A stretch of DNA of 64,000 nucleotides, from assembly GCA_025769875.1 (NCBI GenBank), contig JAGFNK010000031.1, positions 62,001-126,000 on the forward strand, read 5' to 3'. Origin of the DNA: Russula earlei (lineage: Eukaryota > Basidiomycota > Agaricomycetes > Russulales > Russulaceae). Both the position numbers and the translations under genes were made by a program. Positions 47,213 to 56,664 of this stretch are shown one piece after another. Each line of letters starts with the position of its first letter. Position 1 is the first letter of the stretch. The notes under the pieces were generated by a model. The model was not told the origin of the DNA and ran no database searches. It saw only the letters and a list, made by a program, of their open reading frames with translations.

Positions 47213-48849
47213 TCGAGGATCACCCCTTCCACTTTGACGTCGCCCAGGCTCTCAAAATCCTCCACGACCCTGGTGCTCTCGCTGATGTTTACCGCCTCCA
47301 CATCAGTTCATTTCAGTTGAAGGTCTTAGAGGGCAAGCGTGTCTCTATCCAAGGGGCCTTAAACGTCCTTCAAGGACAGCTTGCTGACCAACTTCACAAG
47401 AACAAGATTCAGTCTCACACCAAAGAAACTGCCGCCATCCGCAGCTGGCTCCGAGCCAACAACACTTCCGTCCGAGTCCATCACCAACTTGACAACCTGA
47501 TGACTGATGGGGGCCTCACTCATAGCACTGGGCCGTATTACTCACTGGTAGGGAGCTACAACAGAATTGAGAAGTTGAAAGAACCGTCCTCTCCCCCTTC
47601 CCCCCCACTACCTACTCGTCCTCCTCTCTCTTTGACCCCCCCCTCTGTCAAGACACGTACTGCTGATCACTAAGGACTCAGGAGCAGGTGGGCAAGGGTC
47701 GGAACAGATGGTACGCGGTGAAGGCAGCATTGAACAAGAGGACGAGCCAAACGACGAGGAGGTACCAGATGGGGACTGGTAGATGTTGCAAGAGACAGAG
47801 GCGAAGGCTAGAGGCCAGTGTAGCGAGGGGCTTTAAACAAGGCGGTCGTTGAAGAGTACCTTGGAGGCGAGGGGAATCTTTAGACTGAGCGGTCGCGGGG
47901 GAGTACCCAGGAAGATGAGAGTATCACAAATGGACAGTCTGACGACTGCCATGCTTCATTGGGGCTTATATACAGTGTACAGGGTCGATTACAAAGCACT
48001 GGGACTATTCTAGACTCTTTGGTACCATCCAATAGGACTACAGAGGCATAAACTTGCTTGTGTCACCTTTCAGGCTTACTGAGTGCATTACTGATCATTG
48101 TGGAGCAATGACATCATTATGATGTCACTGTGGAGCGCTTAGTGAGCCTATGAGGTCACTGTGGAGTCGCTCAGTCAGCCATGATGTCATTGGAGCCTTG
48201 ATGACGTCAGATGATTTATGCAACAGTTTCTAAGAGTTTGTGCTGCTGTTTCGGGTCCATGGTGGCTGAGTGGCCATGTGGCTGCCACGCGATGATTACC
48301 CGATTAGGAAACTGGTGCCTGGTCGTGTTATAGTGGCTTTGCAATAGCAATATCTTGTACCGCAGGAGGGATAGCCCAGAAAATGGAAGGGAGTCGGCAA
48401 TGCAAAGTGAGAGAGGTTTTTCTTGAGTAAAATGGGACAATCTTCGGCCAGGACTTGGCCTTGGTTCGTAACACCCTCTCGAATACCTTCCTCATGTCAT
48501 CGACCAATCTCAAAATGACACCCCTATGGGATCACCCTCTCACTTCCCGCAGATGTTCTCAGATGACACTAGTACCCCCAACACTCCCATTACTCCTGTG
48601 CGTATGACCAAAGTGCAGCATCACCAACTCCAGAAGCATCAACATGTTTGCAAGCATTGCAATACCAGGGGTCATTGGAACAAGGACTGCAACAAACCTC
48701 ACACTAACTGCACTGGTCTGATGGACTGTATCCTTAGGAGGACTCATAGTAGTTACAGAGGCTACTGCCCCAAGGCGATGGGTCCTCAAGGCACTTGGCC
48801 TGAGGGCAATGGAGACTATATCCCTGAGTTGGGCCCTGAGACTGATTAG
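47213..48849 (+). CDS. Gypsy extra ORF 2 with second CCHC knuckle (split by solo LTR)
   Basis: Overlaps the end of extra ORF 1 in another frame and runs without a stop to the family D LTR at 47646. It resumes after 48478 and ends at 48849, 30 bp before the 3' LTR. The first part includes LIEDHPFHFDVAQALKILH, RVSIQGALNVLQGQLADQL and AAIRSWLRANNTSVRVHHQ, a helical capsid-like or coiled region, then a Pro-rich linker. After the LTR come VRMTKVQHHQLQKHQHVC and CKHCNTRGHWNKDC, a perfect CX2CX4HX4C knuckle. The arrangement (helical domain, Pro-rich linker, CCHC) mimics a second gag placed after pol. No family known to me. Confidence 0.7.
47646..48473 (-). repeat. Solo LTR of family D (copy 1), inside extra ORF 2
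   Basis: 828 bp with TG...CA ends and target duplication CCCTC (47641-47645 and 48474-48478). Minus orientation by its TATATAAG. It carries a perfect TGACGTCA at 48202-48209 and several TGATGTCA-type half-decayed copies. Confidence 0.95.
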
Positions 48850-48864
48850 TTTGGAGAACTAATT

Positions 48865-48877
48865 GTAAGGGGGGCAT
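48865..48877 (+). other. Polypurine tract of the gypsy element
   Basis: GTAAGGGGGGCAT immediately before the 3' LTR, as expected for plus-strand priming. Confidence 0.85.
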
Positions 48878-48879
48878 GA

Positions 48880-49474
48880 TGTTATGATTTACCCCATTGA
48901 TTGGTTCGTCTCCAACCCTTTCCATTGTTGTTCTCTCTTGTCACCCTTGTCCCCTCGGTTACCATTTCATCCCTTGATGTTGATGGTCCCTTATTGTTTC
49001 ATCCATTATGTTTCACCTATTGTTCGAGTTCCTTTTGCTATTGGCTCATCTTTTATCTATCGTTCTGTATATGGTACTGTACAGCCTTGCTACATACAGT
49101 ATTTAAGCACCTGTAGAAGCTGGGGAATGTCCCAAGCTTAGCTTTGTCCCATCTCCTGTCGCATCCCTTGCCCTGTATACTCTCTCAATCACAACATTGC
49201 TTGTGCTGGCCTATACTCTGCTTGACCTGAGCACACCTCAAGGAACCCTTGTGTTCCTCTTCCTCCTCTGCTTCTCTCTCATTGCCCTCCTCTTCTGTGA
49301 AACCAGGAGATCTACTCTGTCTGTGGACTGAGTCATTATCTGACCCAGCCTTGAGACACTAAACCCTTGATCCAGTCTCCTTGAGCCGGCCCCACTGAAT
49401 CCTCAGACCAAATCACAGGGACTTGGCCCCATCGAACCTTGAGCTAACGCTCCTACAGCCGCGACGCCATAACA
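48880..49474 (+). repeat. 3' LTR of gypsy element (family C)
   Basis: 595 bp, same length as the 5' LTR, with about 20 or more substitutions, nearly all transitions. Followed by CTAAC. Confidence 0.95.
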
Positions 49475-49479
49475 CTAAC

Positions 49480-50119
49480 TCTAATAACCTTAGAACCAAC
49501 TATAAGGCAATACTAAGGACCTTAATAGAAGTATTAGGGTCGACTCTAAGGACCCTAATAGAACTATAGAAGAGACCTTATGGACAACTCTATTCCCTGA
49601 ACCAAACTACAAGTCCTCAGATGACCAGTCCTAAACTAACTACCAGCAAATGAATCAGGTGCTTGGCACATGTACTAAGCAGTGAACATGTGGACACTAA
49701 AGGCTCTTACTCATCAATATGAGCCTTCTTACTCAGCAGCTTACTGAGCATGACTGAGCATGCTCAGTAAGCATACTCCAACTTCTTACTCATCCATCCA
49801 TGGTGCTTAATAACAAGGTTATGACTTGTTCCCTATTTAGCAGTTCTCTTGTAGTATATAAGCGCTCAATAAAGTAGCAGACAGTCCATTTGATTTGTGG
49901 CACTCCACTTCTGAGGGTACTCCTTCAGGACCACCCTATCTAGTACACCCTGGCTCTCTCCTTCTGTGATCACCTCTCACAACCAGTGCCAGTTCCCCTC
50001 TGGTACTTGTTACTTGTTTGGACCATGCTCTTTGCCAATTTCGTCCTAGAACTCAGTTGACTTGTCTCTGAGCTCCTATCTCACTCATGAACTGGATTGT
50101 TCAACAGTGAGTCATGACA
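49480..50119 (+). repeat. LTR of family B (copy 2), right part
   Basis: Continuation of 39011-39322 after the gypsy insertion. It contains the TATA and AATAAA segment (near 49855-49875) and ends GTCATGACA before ATATG (50120-50124). Confidence 0.92.
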
Positions 50120-50122
50120 ATA

Positions 50123-50366
50123 TGTTTGGACAAGAGTAGGTTGGATTCTACAAGAGACCAAGCTTAGGGCTTTGGTCACAAAGTACTGAGCTTATATATA
50201 CAGGAGAAGTGCAGCAATAGCTGCACTTTGACTGTGCTACTAGTATAGTAGGAGTCATAGTAGGAGTGATAAGGATGAGGCCAAGAATGAGTTGTAACTA
50301 AGTTACTGTGCAGCATTGCACAGTTGAAGCTAAGAAGTGAAATATAAATGGGAAGAGAACCAAACA
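50123..50366 (-). repeat. LTR of family A (copy 2), left part
   Basis: Inverted match to 37493-37729, extending about 28 bp further. Interrupted at 50366 by the copia element; continues at 54736. Confidence 0.85.
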
Positions 50367-50612
50367 TGTTGGAGCTATGGAATAAGGGCTCAGTCTTGTG
50401 TGTAAAAGACTGTATTCAGGTTAGTATGCTAACCTATGGAATAAGGGCTATGTACAGTATTAGCTATAAAGGAATGTAAAGGAAGGTGTAGTACTGACCT
50501 CAGTCTTGTGTGTAAAAGACTGAGGAAAACGAACGATAACTAAATTCGAATTATTTACACGTACGGTCCGGATTGTCCATTCGCGCGGCACTTAGCGGCT
50601 GCACGTCCAACA
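50367..50612 (-). repeat. 3' LTR of copia element
   Basis: 246 bp. Contains a 24-bp direct repeat (50389-50412 and 50499-50522), each copy forming a small hairpin (CAGTCTT / AAGACTG). Confidence 0.95.
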
Positions 50613-50619
50613 CGCCCCC

Positions 50620-52011
50620 TCAGCCCGGGTGGCGCACGTTCTCTCCCATTTCCATCGTGAGACCTTTGTGCTTCTCGCAGCTGGGACCCTTTTTCAATAC
50701 ATTGGCTACTGGCTCTTCTGATGGAGTGTAGGCAAGATTGGTCCCCTGCAAGTCGACATTCTGCTGCAAGATAATGGTGTCACACCTCGGTGTGTTCTGG
50801 TGCAGTTGTGGAACTCGGGGTTCCTGGTACTGGCGATGGTCGGCTGGTTGTCGACATGAACATGAGGGATTGTGAGGAGATGGGTCTTCTGGCCCAATCC
50901 AGTGAGTGGTTGCCTCAGCCTGGCGGCTTCTTCGGCGGCGCGTGCGCCCGCAGTGTGCTCTGCCTCGGTGCTCAAGGGTGCAACCGGGGCTTGCTTCTTT
51001 TGGCTCCAGTTTATGGCTCTGCCTGTCAACATGAAGATGAAGTCCAGAATGGGCTTTGCTGGTCCAATCGGGGTCGACATGTCTGACCAAGATCGGCTGG
51101 ATGCCGGAGTCGCGCTGGAAGGTTGGGCAGTGGTCACTCGTACCTCGGGCGTACTGGGTTGCGCGGTTGCGCATGTATTGGTGGTTATTCCCTGGGCACA
51201 TTTCCATGAAGATCTTGTCCATCTGCTCTCGGTCTAGGTAGGTGGACTTGATGTCCGTCTGATGGACTTCTCGACTTCGTTCTGCGGCGAGGCCCAGGGT
51301 GTTGCAAGGGAGTGCCAGTTCTCTGGCGGCACGATGTCGTCGGGGTCGTTGTCCTTGACTTAGGTGAGTCCCTGCATGATGATGACGCGGGCCTTGCATT
51401 TTTGGTTTTTGTGGTTTGACCCCCTCTTTATTAGGAAGGTCTCTTCGCTTCCCCGCTGCGTCTCCGTTCTGCGGGCGTGGCACACTTTTGAGAATGCCCA
51501 TGTTTTCGGACACGCGTTTCTCTTTGTTGCACGCCTTTGCCCATTCGGTAGAATCTGCATGGGTTGTCGCCTCAGCATAGGACTTGGGGTTAATGGCTAC
51601 ATTTTTGTGTGCCGCGTTTCCCTGCTCGGTATGTTTCATTCGGTGCTCATGTAGGATGGGGGAATGGCGAGCGTCCTTGTCATGGACGGGTGTGCGAGTG
51701 GCGCGTTTTGGGCGCATTTCAGGTTGTGAGGAAGCTTGGTCCTCAGGTGCGTTGTTATCGCGTTGCAGCTGTGTGTCTTGCGGTTTGGCATGCAATGCCT
51801 TTTCCGCTTCTCCTTCATTCGGCTCCTCCGCTTCGTCGCCTTGGTCGGGTGTGAGCACGCGTGTGATGCGCTTTGGTGGTCCCGTGGCGGATTGCGCAGG
51901 TGAGTCTTCTGCCTTGTGAATTGTGAGCTGACTTTGTGGTGTTTCAGGCTGAGCAGGTGGAATCGCATCCACTATGACGCCCTGCGGTTCGGTGCGCGGC
52001 GCCTGCTCCAC
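50620..52011 (-). pseudogene. Copia reverse transcriptase/RNase H remnant
   Basis: An open frame of 463 codons, but its homology is patchy and frame-shifted. The start of reverse transcriptase (SYAEATTHADSTEWAKACNK) is followed by fragments in other frames: KCKARVIIMQGLT at about 51365, then QTDIKSTYLDREQM and FMEMCPGN. The YVDD catalytic core is absent. RNase H is recognisable in another frame (50706-51137): GRAINWSQKKQAP, LSTEAEH and HVDNQPTIAS. The long open frame in a mismatched register suggests that stops were lost or avoided by chance rather than by selection. Not functional as a polymerase. Confidence 0.8.
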
Positions 52012-52113
52012 GTTGTCTGCCTGTTTCAGGCTGAGCGGGCAGGGGGTCCTCTGCTCCGATGCCTTGCGGCTTTGCGTGCGGTGGTTGTTCCGCGTTGTCC
52101 GCTGGTTCCGTCT

Positions 52114-53874
52114 TCACCGCCCCCTCAACTTCGCTCTCATTTCCCCTTTTTCGACTCTTTTGACTGCGTCGTCGAATTCGAGGATCACGCGCTTGATGTG
52201 CGATGTGGGGCCCCCTTCGTCGGATATGACGGCGCGGGGTTGAAGGGTGCGGGGGGTGGGGAGATGTGCAGGCTTGTATGCCTGCTGGTGATATGCGTGG
52301 CCCGGGAACGTGTGCACCAGCGACCTTCGGGTCAGCGTGGTGGGTCTCTTCTCCGGGGCGTGTGCAGATGCGCGCGTTCCGAGGACGTGCGGCCGAGAGG
52401 GGTCGGGGTTGTCCCCGCTCCGTGCCTCTTCGAGCGTCAAGTCGTCCAAGGCGCGCGTGGACAGTTTTGTGTCTGTACGCGTCGCCCGGACCCTATTAAG
52501 AGGTGTCCGGGTCGCGCGTTTTGCGACTTTGATGTGTTGTGGCGTACCCGGGGTGTTAATTTGATGCATGCATCCCCTTTCAGCTAGGGATGTTTGTGCT
52601 TCTCGCCCGGTGTGATCGCCCCCTCCATCTAATCGGAGGGTCTTCAAGCGTTGGCCGGCTTTGGGCTTAACGCGCGCGGTGTGCAGTTGGAGGTGCTGGG
52701 GCGCTTCCGATTTGCGCTTCAGCCTGCCGGCGCGTTCCTGTGGTTTATCGTCTGTCCGGGTCGCAACCTGTTCGGAGCATGTGTCCGAGGAGGCCCGGAA
52801 GATCGTCGTGCGCGCGGTAAGCGTGGCTTCGGTTTTGTGGCCGCCTTCCGCAAGAGGTTGGTGTGGCATTGCTGTGCGCGCCGACTCGAATGTTGGCATT
52901 TCAATGGCCATAATGTATAAGTTGTCATGTAATGTTCCCTCACAAGTCAATTTGTTTGCTTTATTGTATATCCCGCAAGTCTGCCCCTGGAAGCGCACTT
53001 CCGCCCCGCGTTGAGCGAGGTGGGAGACCGATAAGAGGTTTCCATTGAGGTCCGGTACGTGCAGGACGTCGCGGAGTATCGCAGTACTCCACACGCCGCG
53101 TGCGCGCATCCGGACTAGCACTTGTCCGGTTCCGGTGGCGGTTATTGCGCTATCGTCGCCTAAGGCGACTTGAATGGGCGATGCGAGCGGGGTGAGATGT
53201 GTGAACCAATTTGAGTGGGGAGTCATGATTCTTGAGGCTCCGGAGTCGAGGAGCCAGCCGTTTCTGAGATTGGCGGCTCGGAGTTGCTCTCGGGTCGTGG
53301 ACGCACGGATTGGCTCATCTTCGACTGCCAGATGTAATGAAATGCTGTTATCGGATGTGGGGACATATGCAATGGCAGCGCTGGCTGGTAGCTGAGCTAC
53401 AGGCGTCACCACGATGTGCGCGCTTGTGCCGGTCCCAGTGGTCGTGGGCGTCGCTGCGTTGTGCGCACCCGTGCCAGTCATTGCGGGCGTGGGCGTCGCT
53501 GCGATGTGCGCGCTTGTGCCGGTCCCAGTGGTCGTGGGCGTCGCTGCGTTGTGCGCACCCGTGCCAGTCCTAGCTGCTGCTGCTTTGTCCTCCAGTTTTC
53601 CGTGAATTTTCCAGCATTTGTGTGTATTGTGCCCCCTGCGTCTGCAGTGAGTGCACTGTGATGTTGTGCCTTTCTCGCTTTGCGTTTCCCGGCTCTTTCT
53701 CATTTGGGTCGCCTTTGCAATGTGAGTCGTAGCCGCGTCACCGGTCGGTCGGATCCGACGCTCCTCATGGAGGATGCGGTCTGTGACGTGCTCGGCTGTA
53801 AGCAGGTTGGGCGGTGTCGAGTGAAGAGTGGCCTTGAGTTTGGCCATGTTTTCCGGTAGCGCGAGAATTAGCAT
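52114..53874 (-). pseudogene. Copia gag C-terminus, protease and partial integrase
   Basis: A 586-codon frame. It begins in gag (LPENMAKLKATLHSTPPNLL) and carries CTHCRRRGHNTHKCWKIHG, a CX2CX4HX4C knuckle. Then come repeats rich in Thr/Ala/Gly (two 30-residue units) and the protease NGWLLDSGASRIMTPHSNW. GAG-pre-integrase sequence follows (ILRDVLHVPDLNGNLLSVS). The integrase is represented by QRLKTLRLDGGGDHTGREA and by its C-terminal HTFPGHAYHQQAYKPAHLP. The segment with the NGxAER motif and the first catalytic Asp is missing or scrambled. It joins gag (53765-54415) through a frameshift near 53870. Confidence 0.88.
53414..53593 (-). repeat. 90-bp tandem repeat in copia coding region
   Basis: Two near-perfect 90-bp units starting at 53414 and 53504 (+ numbering), keeping the reading frame (30 residues rich in Gly, Thr, Ala) between the zinc knuckle and the protease. 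Confidence 0.88.
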
Positions 53875-54415
53875 CCATATGAGGGTTTTTCTCGTCGATG
53901 GGGCATCCGAATTTTTCGAGGGCTCGGGCGGCGTGCAACTGTCGGATTATTTGAGGAGCCATGGGTTCAGTTTCGGAGAACGTGACCCGGTATAGGTCCA
54001 TAAGTAAATGTGCGACGCGTTGCTCGCCCTTCCCTGCAAAATGTTTTTCGAGTGTGTCCCAAGTATGTTTGGCTCCAGCAGTGCCTAGGGCAGTGTCGAG
54101 AGCGTGCCCGTTTAATGTCAGTAAAATGTGGGCGTGTGCTTCGCGATCTTTCTGCTCCCAGTCGGCGAAGCCGCTCGGGTCATTGCTGGGGTCCGGTTTT
54201 GAGTATGTCCCTCTTATGATTTCCATCAGGCCGTTTGTTTTGAACAGTGCCTCTATATTAGCTTTCCATTGCATGTACGTGACTGTGCCACCTTCGAAGA
54301 GTGGTCCGTCGTAAACGTGTTGGCCGCCCATGTAAGTTTTTCCTGCGGCTCCTACGGTGGGAGCGTGGCTGCCTCTTGAGGGCGCGACGTTTGCGGTTGC
54401 TGTGGGGGCGCTCAT
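53765..54415 (-). pseudogene. Copia gag, N-terminal part
   Basis: Starts 70 bases inside the 5' LTR (MSAPTATANVAPSRGSHAP). It shows the copia gag pattern: YMQWKANIEALFKTNGLME, DWEQKDREAHAHILLTLNG, TWDTLEKHFAGKGEQR and FSETEPMAPQIIRQLHAA. After KFGCPIDEKNPH the correct continuation is in the frame of 52114-53874, so one frameshift separates them. Programmed frameshifting is possible, but there is no obvious slippery site. Confidence 0.88.
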
Positions 54416-54484
54416 GGTGTTTCATTATGCGATGTGGAAGCTGCTGGGAGTTCGTGATGTCAGGGACGACCAGGTCTCATAATC

Positions 54485-54730
54485 TGTTGGAGCTATGGAA
54501 TAAGGGCTCAGTCTTGTGTGTAAAAGACTGTATTCAGGTTAGTATGCTAACCTATGGAATAAGGGCTATGTACAGTATTAGCTATAAAGGAATGTAAAGG
54601 AAGGTGTAGTACTGACCTCAGTCTTGTGTGTAAAAGACTGAGGAAAACGAACGATAACTAAATTCGAATTATTTACACGTACGGTCCGGATTGTCCGTTC
54701 GCGCGGCACTTAGCGGCTGCATGTCCAACA
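54485..54730 (-). repeat. 5' LTR of copia element
   Basis: 246 bp, differing from the other LTR by about two substitutions. Confidence 0.95.
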
Positions 54731-54735
54731 AAACA

Positions 54736-54907
54736 AAGGGAAAGTAACAGCAATCCAGTGTTACCTGGACATGTATGGATCACATGATAACACAGAAGGG
54801 ATCACAAGATGTAAGAGATCACAAGACCAGTAAGTAGAGGGACATACAAAGGCAGGCAGTCCATAGCAAAAGGTAAGAGGTAAATGTAAAAGGAAAATGT
54901 TGTAACA
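54736..54907 (-). repeat. LTR of family A (copy 2), right part
   Basis: Inverted match to 37323-37492; ends TGTAACA at 54907. Together with 50123-50366 it makes a 416-bp solo LTR. No clear outer target duplication. Confidence 0.85.
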
Positions 54908-56664
54908 GATAAGCAGCCTAAGCCCAAGATAAGCAGTGCAGCTAAGCAAATTCATGAGGAGACCTAGCTTAGCATGCTTAGCCTAAGCCTGTCAAGCCTG
55001 GTTTAATGTGCTTAGAAGCTGTCATTAAGCATTGCTAAGCAAATCTCAGATTTTCCTGATGACTATGTTGTTGTGCTATGGTGTTTATGGTGTCTCCAGA
55101 TTTTAAGCAGCATCTATGGACCAGACCATTTTTTCCTGATGTATTGTTACATGTTTTGGAAATGTATGAAGTAATTACAATAACATGTAGCTACAAAATG
55201 TACTTGATGGCTCAATAGATGAGCTGGTTATCAAACAAATATTGAAGGTTTATGGGTTTTAATTATTAATAAGAACACAATCAGTGGAGACAAAATTTGG
55301 GTTATGACAGAGTCAACTGTAATACAAATTGTTATAATTCAAGTGATCTCAACTGAGTACAGAAGTATATCAGGTGTGGTGTTTTCGGGCACAATGGGCA
55401 ACGATGGGAGTGCGATAGCGTCGTCATGCAGGGCTTGACGGTCGTTGATAACTTCGGGACATACAATCCTAACTTCCCAACCTCAATTCGCTATGCGGGG
55501 GAAAAAAATGGAACTGTCAAACAAGCAGGTGCCAGCCCAGCCCCGCTTGCTTTAGCCCTCCAGTTGCAACTAAGTGCAGTATCAAAACCTGTGCATCAGT
55601 GTTGCAGAGTCTGTTTGTTGCCAGCCGCCTTTCGGGAATTCGAACGACCAAAGATCACCTCACCTGCTCAATGGCTTGTGAGTTCTGATTGCGCCCTGAT
55701 AGGATTTTCGATCAAAGCTTTCCCAATGCCGATCCCGTGCCGATTGTTCGTGCCTGCATGAAGGAAACACTCGAGGACGAGGGCACGAAGCGCGCCTGAA
55801 AAGTAAAGGACAATCGAGGGTGTTCACTTTACAAACAAAGATTATTACCGGCAATTACAAACACTCGATCAACTGTAGCGGGAGCTTTACGGAGATGCCT
55901 ACGTACGTATGGGCAACAAGCAATGCGCAGCCTTGAAACAGAGTCATTTGCGAATCGTGCAAGGCAGAACTTGAACGAGCCAAATACAAGAACGACGCGT
56001 CGGAAGACTGGGAGGGGGAGGCTGTCGATTTCGGAGAATAGCTAGGACGGAGAAAGTACGACTGAAGGGGGCGAGAAGTGTTCTTGCCAACGGGTCATGG
56101 AGCGGAGGAAGAAGGGTAAACAACGTGATGGAGAAGTCGATTGAGATCATCAACGTGGTAACCCCATCCATCGTGATGAGACCTGGGTATATCAGCATCA
56201 CATCTTCGTGTCCTCCTCTTAGTTACGTTCACAGAATGCCCACGAACATTTACTCCCGCTCTGTTCTTCTCATGGCTGGGGATTGGACGAGTCCTAGTTC
56301 TCTAGGGCTTGTGAATGACCCGTTTTGAACATGGACCAATAGAAATAGTGGGATTCAACATATTCAACGCACGCGGACGTGTGAGTTTTCCTTTTCTTTG
56401 TGGTGTATGGAAGCGGAAGGGGAGGGGAGCGACTAATTCCCATGAATTCGAGTTGACGGCACCCGCCTACGCGCCCAACTTTTCGTCGCTCAGCGTCCGC
56501 GGCGACCTCCCCCCCCGCCCCCCGTCCTTTTTTTTTGCGACCGCTCCTCCCGTCGGTCATCTCTCCATTCTTCATTGCATGCCGCTTGGGCGTTGCCGCC
56601 GACCGCGCCACCTCCCCGCAACCAACCGCGTTTTTTGTTCTAACTTTCTCCTCATTTGAGTACA
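54908..56664. other. Right border of the transposon block, then intergenic
   Basis: 54908-55390 is A/T-rich, repeat-like sequence with many AAGC motifs (for example 54910-55050), probably further element debris with no coding capacity. From about 55400 the G+C and CpG content return to normal. An open frame at 55426-55761 (+) is not recognisable. The 56450-56660 segment is pyrimidine-rich, as expected just upstream of the next gene's start. Confidence 0.4.

Larger units (their letters stand above)
39323..49474 (+). mobile_element. Full-length Ty3/gypsy chromovirus, Tf1/sushi-like self-priming
   Basis: 10,152-bp LTR retrotransposon with 595-bp LTRs (39323-39917, 48880-49474) and target duplication CTAAC (39318-39322, 49475-49479). 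Internal order: gag, CCHC knuckle, protease, reverse transcriptase, RNase H, integrase, chromodomain, then extra coding sequence with a second CCHC knuckle. The primer-binding site is an exact complement of the predicted transcript start. The LTRs differ at about 20 or more positions, mostly C/T or G/A, so the insertion is not recent. It now contains solo LTRs at 44980-45973 and 47646-48473 and an LTR-like block in gag, so the original element was about 7.8-8.3 kb. Stops, a frameshift and an integrase deletion make it inactive. It sits inside a family B LTR. Confidence 0.95.
50367..54730 (-). mobile_element. Ty1/copia element, deletion derivative, young LTRs
   Basis: 4,364-bp element on the minus strand with 246-bp LTRs (50367-50612 and 54485-54730), target duplication AAACA (50362-50366, 54731-54735) and TG...CA ends. 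A G-rich tract ends next to the left LTR (polypurine tract). Next to the right LTR the minus strand reads GATTATGAGACC, which could pair with the anticodon arm of initiator Met-tRNA. By eye the LTRs differ at only two positions (about 99% identity), both at CpG sites. Coding order on the minus strand: gag, knuckle, protease, partial integrase, partial reverse transcriptase, RNase H. Key catalytic parts are missing, so it was probably mobilised by another element. Confidence 0.95.

Noticed and set aside
50790..53661. Many plus-strand open frames across the copia element
   Set aside because: They are antisense to recognisable gag, protease and integrase sequence and arise from its high G+C codon bias.
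53765..53874. Programmed frameshift between the two copia gag frames
   Set aside because: No slippery heptamer was obvious and the element is otherwise damaged, so a simple mutation is the more economical explanation.
36125..55400. CRISPR-like or phage defence arrays
   Set aside because: The repeats present are LTRs and short tandem duplications; no regular repeat-spacer pattern exists and the host is eukaryotic.
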